Shown: positions 6,671 to 13,897 of the stretch, piece by piece
How positions within the stretch are numbered: position 1 is the stretch's first letter
Layout: each line of letters opens with the position of its first letter
Source of the DNA: Clostridia bacterium
Lineage (GTDB): Bacteria > Bacillota > UBA994 > PWPR01
Reading direction: 5' to 3'
Length of the DNA: 16,924 bases
NCBI GenBank assembly: GCA_003557085.1
Contig: PWPR01000208.1
Span: 1 to 16,924, forward strand
The notes under the pieces: generated by a model
Database searches by the model: none
Told to the model about the DNA's origin: nothing
Seen by the model: the letters and a program-made list of their open reading frames with translations, nothing else
Translations under genes and position numbers: made by a program

Positions 6671-7960
6671 TTATAATATAGCAGTGAAAATGGAAGCAAG
6701 TACGCGATGTGATGCAAGCGAACGGTTATCAAAAATCAAATCTGGTAACATTCCTTTATCAAGAGCCATTAAAACCACGCGATGGGCTGTGTTTATTGGT
6801 GTCATAATTCGCTTGTCAATAGCTTCTAATGACAATGCACCAAAATGACAGTTTCTTATACACACACCACAACCAAGACACATAGATTCTTCGAGTTTTG
6901 GGAATGCACCCTTTGACTTTTGCTTATCACCTAAAGCATCAATCGGACATACAGTAATGCATTTGCCACATTTCTTACACTTTTCACTATCAATTTTAGG
7001 CAGATAATTTGTTGTAGCAATCGTTTGGACAGTTCCAAATTTTTGGGCTGCTAAAAGGGCTTCACAGCAACATCCACAACAGTTACAAATAAAAGCTACT
7101 TCATTTTGTACATTTTCGCCAATTTGCACTAAATTATGAGCGTAGGCGACTTTTAAAAGCTCTAAGCACTCTTTTTTACTTACACGTCTCGCATAATTAG
7201 AGCGTATTAGAGAGTCTGCTGTATTTCCAAATGTCATACATATTTCCATTGGGGCATCACAGTTTTGACCAACATGCTCCATCTTATGCCTGCAATAACA
7301 CATGCTGATACCGATGTGCTCTGACGACTGAATCACATGAGAAACACGTTCATAATCCATAATTTCTATCGTACCATCTGATTCTATGTCATTCATAATA
7401 TTATAATTATCTGAAAGACTATGTGTGTTATGGCCACTACTAGTATGTGTTTGTGAAAAATCGTGTTCATCATGACGAACTATATGCTGTTTTAGAGCTT
7501 CTTCGTTAACAAAAGCTTTCACTATTTTAGTATCTGTGCCAAAGAATAAATCTCTTACAAAGTCTTCTTCAACATTCATATAATGATGTAACAACTTCCC
7601 TAAGCTATGTTGATCGATGTTTTCGCGGATACGCATCATTGAAAACTCTATCCAACCAGCCATTGGAGGCGGCAAAACATAATAGGTTTTACCATCCTTA
7701 TAAAAATCTACTAATAACGCTCGCCTTGCTAGTTTATCGAGAATATTAGCTGCCTCATTTTCTGATAAATCCCACCGCTTAGCTGCTTCTGAGGCAAGAA
7801 ATGATAGGATAGGCAACTTTGATACAAGACGCGCTTCCTCCTCATCAAAAAGAATGTTCAAAATCTTATAAAGTGTCTCTGAAGGTGGCGCACCTTGAGG
7901 AAAGCGATTGAGTCTCTCTACTAACTTTTCATAACCACTACGTGCTGTAATATGTCCCAT
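6671..7960 (-). CDS. Iron-sulfur protein with two C-terminal [4Fe-4S] ferredoxin motifs
   Basis: The protein has 429 residues. I chose ATG 7960 over the upstream in-frame codon at 7999 because AGGAG lies seven bases before it and because the N-terminus MGHITARSGYEKLVERLN is typical of this anaerobe family. Residues 1-110 contain a winged-helix-like segment, then PPPMAGWIEFSMMR. Residues 219-300 are Cys-rich: CYC (221-223), C234, C241 and CNCCGCCC (292-299). Two ferredoxin motifs follow: CxxCxxCxxxCP at 328-338 and CxxCxxCxxxC at 361-371. The family is found in anaerobes as a 4Fe-4S dicluster-type protein of undefined function; electron transfer in the cytoplasm is an inference. A His-rich insert (residues 159-180, six His) is unusual. 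It is a single gene on the minus strand, divergent from a diguanylate cyclase, with a consensus-like promoter and palindromic operator. Confidence 0.85.
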   Translation of the reverse strand: MGHITARSGYEKLVERLNRFPQGAPPSETLYKILNILFDEEEARLVSKLPILSFLASEAAKRWDLSENEAANILDKLARRALLVDFYKDGKTYYVLPPPMAGWIEFSMMRIRENIDQHSLGKLLHHYMNVEEDFVRDLFFGTDTKIVKAFVNEEALKQHIVRHDEHDFSQTHTSSGHNTHSLSDNYNIMNDIESDGTIEIMDYERVSHVIQSSEHIGISMCYCRHKMEHVGQNCDAPMEICMTFGNTADSLIRSNYARRVSKKECLELLKVAYAHNLVQIGENVQNEVAFICNCCGCCCEALLAAQKFGTVQTIATTNYLPKIDSEKCKKCGKCITVCPIDALGDKQKSKGAFPKLEESMCLGCGVCIRNCHFGALSLEAIDKRIMTPINTAHRVVLMALDKGMLPDLIFDNRSLASHRVLASIFTAIL

Positions 7961-8082
7961 AATAAATCTCCTATTTATATAGGTATAGTATAGATTCAAA
8001 ATGAAAAGAGCAAAATATGATACGCTAGTTTACTGAAGTCAAAATAGTTTATAAAAACCTGTAGAGGCAATCAGCGACTATC

Positions 8083-8112
8083 ATTACAATTATTGCACTA
8101 TTAGTTTGTCAA
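8083..8112 (-). promoter_or_regulatory. Strong promoter of the iron-sulfur protein gene
   Basis: Read on the minus strand, a perfect TTGACA (8107-8112) is followed at 18 bases by TGTAAT (8083-8088), a five-of-six -10 box. Transcription should start near 8076, giving a leader of about 115 bases before ATG 7960. The -35 box lies inside a 17-base palindrome. Confidence 0.65.
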
Positions 8113-8117
8113 ACTAA
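8101..8117. promoter_or_regulatory. Palindromic operator candidate over the -35 box
   Basis: TTAGTTTG and CAAACTAA are perfect 8-base arms around one central base, covering the -35 hexamer of the minus-strand promoter. Size and symmetry fit a dimeric helix-turn-helix repressor of the MarR or TetR type, which would block RNA polymerase. No regulator gene is adjacent, so the protein is unknown. Confidence 0.5.
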
Positions 8118-8675
8118 ACTAGAAAGAATTGACTCTTCTAAACATACTGCATAAACAGCTTCAGAAGTGTTTGTAGTAGGGTAGCTTTATTGGTAGCTTG
8201 TTTTTTTTGAGTTACTTAATTTACAAAGTATTGATTTAAACGTAAGAGAATGATTTATAATAATTTAAAACATTAAGCACTGTAAGAAGGATATGGCTAT
8301 ATAGTTATAGAAATTAATGATGTATGTAAAACTTGAGGCTGGTTCGTATGTGATGAATTTGGATATAGGGAGGTTGATAAATAGAAAGTTAGCTAGATTA
8401 TAAAGCTAGCTCTGTTGTCAAGCACTTATGATTCCTCTTTGTATAGAAGGAATAATAGATAAGTATCGGCTGATGGAATATATATTGTCTTACACAGAGG
8501 TAAGAATATTTTTGTAAGCTTAGGCCCTTTTTTTAGTTTGAGTTAGAGAAACAAACGATCTGAAAACAATTTTTATAATTAAATGATTTAGTTGGATAAT
8601 TATAGGTACAATTACTCTTTAAAGATTTTTCATGTAACATTATTTTAAGCTATTTTAAAGAAAGGGGGAGTAAAG
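8118..8675. other. Divergent intergenic region upstream of the first diguanylate cyclase
   Basis: This AT-rich stretch shows no gene. A small perfect hairpin, TCTTAC/GTAAGA (8488-8493 and 8500-8505), is followed by ATATTTTTG. Imperfect AGCTAG repeats occur near 8390-8412. I looked for a cyclic-di-GMP riboswitch before the cyclase and did not see its conserved bases. I could not pick a convincing promoter; TACAAT at 8607-8612 is a possible -10 box without a good -35. Confidence 0.3.
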
Positions 8676-9893
8676 ATGCTTTATGCTATTTTAGCAATTT
8701 TATCATTTTTACAATCTGTAATAGGTTTTATGTTAATGACTTCATCTGTTATGAAGTTCAAGACTCCTATAAAAAAGCGTATTGCAATGGGATTAGCAGC
8801 AATGATTCTAGGAATTACTCTCCTTTTTGCTGCATTAATGACTTGGGGTAGCACTTCGGTGGATAGTTTTGTGATTTTTGTAATTTTAGGAATTACCCTT
8901 TCATGGTATCTGATATGCTCAGATGATCGTTTTTCTGTGTCACTCTTTAGCTTTCTAACATTTGTTAATATTTATATTTCAATCAGTTACATAAGTGATA
9001 CTTTGGCATTTAATCTTGAAGGGAATGCTTTTGTTGGTGCAAGAATCATTATACGAACAGTGATATATTTGATTATTCTCCCACTGTTGTTTAAATATGT
9101 AAGAGGTCACTTTAGGAAACTTGTTGATATTATAGATAAGGAGTGGAGAGTTGCAGTATTGATGCCACTGTTCTTTTTAGTTTTGCAATCTATTATCCTA
9201 TATTATCCTGCTCCTTATTGGCAATGGAGTAGTGGTAATTGGTCTAGAAGCATTATACTTGTTGTTTATATGCTATTTTTTGCAGTATATTACCTCTTAT
9301 ATGTACAGGCAAATGCAATTGTTGAAAAGTATGTATTAGAAAAACGGCAATTGCTGATGGCTCAACAAGAGAAGTTATGGGAAGCAAAACTGATACAGCA
9401 GAAAAGTGCAGAAGAGAAGTTGAAATATCTTAGTTATCACGACTCTATGACAGAGTTATATAATAGGACATACATAAATGAAATAATGAATGATAAAGTA
9501 GATGACGGGACTGTAGTTTTTATTTTTGATATAGATAAATTAAAATATGTGAATGACAACTATGGTCATGCTGAAGGTGACAGGCTACTTCAAAGATTTG
9601 CTAAAGTTCTAAGACATATATTTAGAGATGGAAAAGACATAGTTGCTAGGATTGGTGGCGATGAATTTACTGCAATTATTAATAACTCAAACGAAGAGTC
9701 AGCTCAAAATATAAAGCAGGGAATAATCGAGTTAATTAGCTTAGATAACAATAAGCCTAGAAATAAAGATTTAGTACTTAGCGCCTCCATTGGTTATGCC
9801 TTAAAAGTAAGTGAAGATGATACAATAGAAGATTTAATTAAGAAGGCAGATCAAAGAATGTACATTGATAAACATGGCAAAAATTTTACATAG
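8676..9893 (+). CDS. Membrane diguanylate cyclase (GGDEF domain)
   Basis: The protein has 405 residues; AAAGGGGGAG precedes ATG 8676. It makes cyclic-di-GMP from two GTP. Residues about 2-210 form roughly seven membrane helices of no family I can name, probably the sensor. Residues 212-250 are a charged, Gln/Glu-rich helix likely to be a coiled-coil signalling linker. The GGDEF domain starts at HDSMTELYNR (255-264), has metal-binding FDID (284-287), DNYGHAEGD (294-302) and an intact GGDEF (327-331), and ends with ADQRMYIDKHGKN. The active site is complete, so catalysis is expected. The RxxD product-inhibition site is not intact: the position reads DGKD (319-322 by my count, five residues before GGDEF). 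The gene appears to be a single unit. Confidence 0.92.
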   Translation: MLYAILAILSFLQSVIGFMLMTSSVMKFKTPIKKRIAMGLAAMILGITLLFAALMTWGSTSVDSFVIFVILGITLSWYLICSDDRFSVSLFSFLTFVNIYISISYISDTLAFNLEGNAFVGARIIIRTVIYLIILPLLFKYVRGHFRKLVDIIDKEWRVAVLMPLFFLVLQSIILYYPAPYWQWSSGNWSRSIILVVYMLFFAVYYLLYVQANAIVEKYVLEKRQLLMAQQEKLWEAKLIQQKSAEEKLKYLSYHDSMTELYNRTYINEIMNDKVDDGTVVFIFDIDKLKYVNDNYGHAEGDRLLQRFAKVLRHIFRDGKDIVARIGGDEFTAIINNSNEESAQNIKQGIIELISLDNNKPRNKDLVLSASIGYALKVSEDDTIEDLIKKADQRMYIDKHGKNFT

Positions 9894-10118
9894 ATAGAAT
9901 TGATAATAGTGTTTTCTTGGAAGCACTGAGACTTGTGAAACATCTACTGATAAAACGATGATGGGAATGACTGGACATCTATTTCATCTTCATGGAACCT
10001 AGTTTGAAGTGTTTGGTTGAAATGGAAGTGAATCTTATGAAAATCCAAAAGGTTAGAAGGGGACTGTTTATTCTAGATTTGGTAAAATAGTTAGAATAAT
10101 AGTGATGTTTGAATGTAA

Positions 10119-10137
10119 GGGTGTTCTATTTAACATT
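10119..10137 (+). repeat. 19-base direct repeat, copy 1
   Basis: GGGTGTTCTATTTAACATT matches the copy at 10232-10250 at 17 of 19 positions; the copies are 113 bases apart. Their location upstream of the KAP gene suggests a former regulator binding site or a duplication footprint. Confidence 0.45.
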
Positions 10138-10231
10138 GTCAGATACTTAAACAAGAAGAAGCAGATGTGATAGCCCTCTAGAAATCAAATAAGTATTTCT
10201 GTATTTATAGGTAATGTATTAACAAATTTAT

Positions 10232-10250
10232 GGGTGTTATATTTGACATT
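10232..10250 (+). repeat. 19-base direct repeat, copy 2
   Basis: GGGTGTTATATTTGACATT is the second copy, ending 24 bases before the ATG of the KAP pseudogene. See the first copy at 10119. Confidence 0.45.
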
Positions 10251-10274
10251 ACATGATTTAAAGGAGAGTTGAAG

Positions 10275-12344
10275 ATGAATACTGTCCAAGGCTACACGGA
10301 CATCCCTTTATTGACTAATGAGCACGATTCATTTGATGTACAGTTTTATATTGATGGACTTTGTGATTATATTAGAAGTTGAAGTACACAATGACTATCT
10401 CTATTCAAGGTGATTAGGGTAGTGGGAAAACAAGCATGATGAATATGATTAAAGAGAAAGTGCGACACGATGTAGTCCCTGTCTGGTTTCATACGTGGAA
10501 ATACTTACAGTTTGACATGCAGGATCGTTTAGTTTTTTCTATGCTCAATGCAATTATTGGTCAGTTGACTGAAGGATGCATTGATCTAAAAAATAAGTTT
10601 GTAGCAAATATCTCAAGAGTTGCAAAAATTGTCACAGTTAGTACAATTGCGCAGTTTAGTAGTATGGCAGCAAATGAGGTGCATTCAGCATTAGCGTCTT
10701 GTGATGAAGACTTAATAGTTCAGATTGATGAAATCAAAAAGCAGTTCAATCTGGCGGTTGTAGAATCACTCAAACGTTACCAATGTGATCGAGTTGTTAT
10801 TTTCATTGATGATCTTGATCGTCTCCATCCTGAAAAAGCTATTGAGCTATTCGAGGTAATCAAACTATTTCTAGATTGTGAGCATTGCGTATTTGTCCTT
10901 GCTGAGGATTACAATGTTGTATCACTGGGGATTCGCATGAAATTTGGAGATATGGTTTCCACTGAAAAAGTAAAAAGTTTTTTTGATAAGATTATTCAAT
11001 TGCCATTCAAAATGCCTGTGGCTCAATATAATGTAGAGCGATTTGTCACAGAAATGCTTGAGGGTGTTAAGATTGTTAATAAGACATTTATGATTATGTA
11101 TCTTTGATACGCACGTCTATCGGTTTCAATCCTCGAAGTATGAAGCGTTTATTCAATTCTTTTTTGCTTCTTAACACTATTATGCAAAAATAGCAAAGAG
11201 TTAAAGAAAGTATCGGGCAGAAAACAGATGATAAGCGAAAGGTTAAGAAACAGAAAATACTTTTTGCAATCTTATGTATGCAATTGGTCTACGATGAGCT
11301 TTATAATTATATTGTACAAAATATTGCAGGGATCACTATAGATACGTTAACAGCTCTTACTGAATACAAGAGTCTTAAAAAATATAGTGAACTCCAGCCT
11401 ATCATTAGCGAATTTCCAGATGTTAAAATACAACGATTAATACGTTTCATAAGAAATCTTGTCAACACTTTACAATTAGATGATGATGATTTGTCTGAGG
11501 AGGAGTTAAATGGCTTAAAGGAGATGCTAATGTTTTCGACTATTACCGCTGTTGGGCAAGCTCAAGTTGAAGATGAAAATTTTGAAATGCAAGAAGCTCG
11601 ACGTGTAAATCGTTGGATTGCTAAACAAGTAAGTCATGCAATCGCTGATTGGTGTGAAAAGAATACTTCAGCTAAACCAAATATCAGCATGTATCAATCT
11701 GACAAAGAAGACAGTCAACTCAACTTTACATACGCAAGAAGTTATAGTGAGAACCCATTACATCCTTTAACGCCTTGGCGTATAGAAGTAATTATTCAGC
11801 ACGATATAGAGCGTGAAATGTTTAGCATTTAAGTCTCAATATATGCTTTAAAAGATGAGGCAACCGTTGACTCACTTACTCAATTTGCTCAAACTAATGA
11901 CTTGCCTTTGATAACTCATGAGGGTCATGTAGGTGATTTATATTTGCAATGCTATAATGAAACAGGTGTATTTGTCAATCGAAAAGTGGTCCACTGGGGG
12001 TGCGGATGTTTATGCTCCACTTTCTCAGCAAAGAGTTACAGATGTTTTGAATAGGCTCAAGCTATTATAGAATTCTTTCGAAGTACCATAACTTTTCGTA
12101 ATCATATGCTTATAATGTATCAGTTTTGGTTAAAATCGCCATGTAGTAATGGTAATGAAAATGTAAATATTGAACAAATTACTCGACATAATCTAGTTAA
12201 TGGAATAATAGGGCAATATTTAAATTAATAGACGATTTATTGACACAAGAAGCTGTCAAGAGCCTTATTAGTGAGAATGTCAATTACTTAGTCAATTATT
12301 TATTTTTTACGGCATTCATCCAGAGAACGAGCACCTCTGGATGA
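10275..12344 (+). pseudogene. Degraded KAP-family P-loop NTPase
   Basis: AAGGAG lies eight bases before ATG 10275. Joined frames read MNTVQGYTDIPLLTNEHDSF, then TISIQGD(stop)GSGKTSMMN, the Walker A motif with its expected Trp replaced by TAG (10415-10417). Next come WFHTWKYLQF, Walker B VVIFIDDLDRLHP, CVFVLAEDYNVV and NPRSMKRLFNSFLLLN, all typical of KAP NTPases, a family that includes PifA, the T7-excluding protein of the F plasmid. Lesions seen: TGA 10380, a one-base loss near 10388, TAG 10415, a one-base loss near 11091, TAG 11191, TAA 11830, a shift in the G run near 11998, TAG 12068, a shift near 12089 and another near 12226. The C-terminal frame runs into the terminator hairpin. About 2 kb corresponds to ~680 residues. 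All three stop types plus shifts make it dead. An antiphage or membrane-associated role of the ancestor is inference. Confidence 0.88.
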
Positions 12345-12355
12345 ATGCCGCTTTT
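12310..12355 (+). terminator. Perfect 16-bp terminator hairpin
   Basis: CGGCATTCATCCAGAG (12310-12325) pairs perfectly with CTCTGGATGAATGCCG (12335-12350) around a 9-base loop, followed by CTTTTTG. It is a strong intrinsic terminator at the end of the KAP pseudogene. The 3' arm recurs exactly at 5244-5259. GCATTCATCC-type hairpins also occur in IS200/IS605-related DNA, so a mobile-element origin is possible. Confidence 0.82.
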
Positions 12356-12765
12356 TGCTTTTTCTCCAGACATCATTAAATATGATTAGTCAAAATATAA
12401 ATGTAGTTATATTTTTGAGCGGGTGAAATGTGCGAAGCATAATCAATATTTTTCGACAAAGTCTATACATAATATAATGAGTTTTACTGCCAAGATACAA
12501 AAGACAGTAAAGCATACTTACTAGAATCCTCTATATAATAAAACACAAAAAGTTGACATCCACCGACAAGATCAGATATGTATTTAAATCTCTATTATCT
12601 TTCTATAAAGTCTACTAAAAAAATAACTAGTAATTATATGTGTAAAAATTCATTAAATAAACACAATTAATTGTGGTAAAATAGTAGCATAAGGTATGAA
12701 TAGTGTGATTTTACTTAGCATATAGTCGAATTATAAAGTTTAGGAGTTGTCAAAGGAGACTTGTA
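12356..12765 (+). other. Upstream region of the second diguanylate cyclase
   Basis: No gene is seen in this AT-rich region. It contains a perfect 14-base palindrome (12662-12675), directly followed by TAAAAT (12677-12682), a possible -10 box. AAAGGAG at 12752-12758 is the ribosome binding site of the next gene. Confidence 0.35.
12662..12682 (+). promoter_or_regulatory. Palindrome adjoining a possible -10 box
   Basis: CACAATTAATTGTG (12662-12675) is a perfect palindrome and TAAAAT begins two bases later. If TAAAAT is the -10 box of the cyclase promoter, the palindrome fills the spacer and could be an operator. No good -35 box is at the right distance (TTCATT at 12649 is too far), so an activator-dependent promoter is possible. 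This is weak evidence. Confidence 0.35.
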
Positions 12766-13818
12766 ATGTTAAAGAAAATTTTTTCAGATGATAAAACATT
12801 TTATAATAGGTATCAATTAGATGCAATTAAGAAAATTCAAGGAAGTTTAATTGTCATATTGACATGCGTTCTATTAATTGTTTTATTATTTACTGAATCA
12901 AAACTAAAATTGACCTACTTTCTAATTACAATAGCATGTATGTTTGCAGTCTTAGTTTCTATTTATTACACTAGGAATGGGAGAAAATCTAAAGCTGTAT
13001 TTGTTTTAATAGCCTCAACAGTTATAGTAACTTGGATGCCTATGATATTTGATCCATCAGTACGAAATGGAGACTTTGTGCCAATTATTTATCTAGTAAT
13101 TCCTGTGCTTTTAGCTTCAATATTTACCAATGCAAAACTTACAACAATAATTGCTATAGTTCAGGGAGTCGTAGCTTTTTTAGTGATAGGTGCTTTTAAG
13201 GAGCTACAATCACAAAATTGGGTTAGCTATATAATATTTTATTTCATTACTGTGAACATTTCAGCTATAAGTAAATATAACTATAGCAAAGAGTTAGAAA
13301 GAAATGAGACTCAGAGAAAAGAAATGGAAGTAGTCAATAAAAAGTTAAGAAAAGTATCTATAACAGATGGATTAACTAATCTTTATAATAGGCGACATTT
13401 TTTTGAGATTATAGAAGACGAAATAAAAAGAGCTATCAGACTGAATTATAAGATAATTCTTCTTTCTATAGACATTAACAACTTTAAGCAAGTTAATGAT
13501 ACACATGGACACTTTAAAGGTGACGAACTTTTAAAGAACCTAGCTACTATTATCAGTGAAAATATAAGAGATGGCTTAGACACTGCTTTTAGATTTGGTG
13601 GGGATGAGTTTACAGTAATATTATCTAACTGTTCTAAACAAAAAGCTATTAAAATAGCAAATAGGATTGATAAAGAGTTCAAAGAAATGACTGATATAGC
13701 TTCTTTAGCTTATGGTGTAGAAGAATTAGATATATATAATCCTGATATTGAAGAAGTTTTAAAAGAAGCTGATAGAAAAATGTATGTTCATAAAAAGAAG
13801 GTGAAAGAAAAAGGATAA
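12766..13818 (+). CDS. Membrane diguanylate cyclase (GGDEF domain)
   Basis: The protein has 350 residues; AAAGGAG lies seven bases before ATG 12766. It should synthesise cyclic-di-GMP at the membrane. Residues about 26-170 form five or six membrane helices of no family I can name. Residues 172-197 are charged and coiled-coil-like (KELERNETQRKEMEVVNKK) and connect to the GGDEF domain. That domain opens with TDGLTNLYNRR (200-210), carries the metal-site SIDINNFK (234-241) and NDTHGHFKGDE (244-254), and has an intact FGGDEF (277-282). The product-inhibition site reads DGLD instead of RxxD, as in the 8676 cyclase (DGKD). The gene converges with the HD-GYP gene across a 79-base gap that holds a terminator. 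The N-terminal sensor differs from that of the other cyclase, so the two probably answer different signals. Confidence 0.92.
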   Translation: MLKKIFSDDKTFYNRYQLDAIKKIQGSLIVILTCVLLIVLLFTESKLKLTYFLITIACMFAVLVSIYYTRNGRKSKAVFVLIASTVIVTWMPMIFDPSVRNGDFVPIIYLVIPVLLASIFTNAKLTTIIAIVQGVVAFLVIGAFKELQSQNWVSYIIFYFITVNISAISKYNYSKELERNETQRKEMEVVNKKLRKVSITDGLTNLYNRRHFFEIIEDEIKRAIRLNYKIILLSIDINNFKQVNDTHGHFKGDELLKNLATIISENIRDGLDTAFRFGGDEFTVILSNCSKQKAIKIANRIDKEFKEMTDIASLAYGVEELDIYNPDIEEVLKEADRKMYVHKKKVKEKG

Positions 13819-13833
13819 AACCTTTTCTTTTTT
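13807..13833 (+). terminator. Terminator overlapping the cyclase stop codon
   Basis: GAAAAAGG (13807-13814) pairs with CCTTTTC (13821-13827) with one bulged A, and six T follow (13828-13833). The stop codon lies in the loop. Read on the minus strand the same hairpin is also followed by a T-rich tract, so it may end the convergent HD-GYP transcript too. Confidence 0.55.
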
Positions 13834-13897
13834 CTTATTGAGCTTTATTCAAGCTAATCTTAAAAGTTTTGTTTTTAGTTGATCATAACAACTATCT

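Larger units (their letters stand above)
9894..10274 (+). other. Intergenic region before the KAP pseudogene
   Basis: No gene is visible in these 381 bases. It contains two near-identical 19-base direct repeats (10119-10137 and 10232-10250). AAGGAG at 10261-10266 is the ribosome binding site of the KAP gene. TTGACA at 10243-10248 has no usable -10 box, because the right spacing would fall on the ribosome binding site. Confidence 0.35.

Noticed and set aside
7961..7999. Longer N-terminus of the iron-sulfur protein from 7999
   Set aside because: The extra 13 residues are not family-like and would cover the AGGAG site that serves ATG 7960.
8118..8675. Cyclic-di-GMP riboswitch upstream of the first cyclase
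   Set aside because: None of the conserved GEMM motif bases were found on either strand.
10243..10266. TTGACA at 10243 as promoter of the KAP gene
   Set aside because: The -10 box would fall on the ribosome binding site AAGGAG and no TATAAT-like hexamer is present.
10380..11832. Recoded stop codons in the KAP gene (readthrough, selenocysteine or pyrrolysine)
   Set aside because: All three stop codons occur, mixed with several one-base frameshifts, and other genes in the window use normal stops. Decay explains it better.
13446..13682. Minus-strand frame inside the second diguanylate cyclase
   Set aside because: It is the antisense of an intact GGDEF domain.
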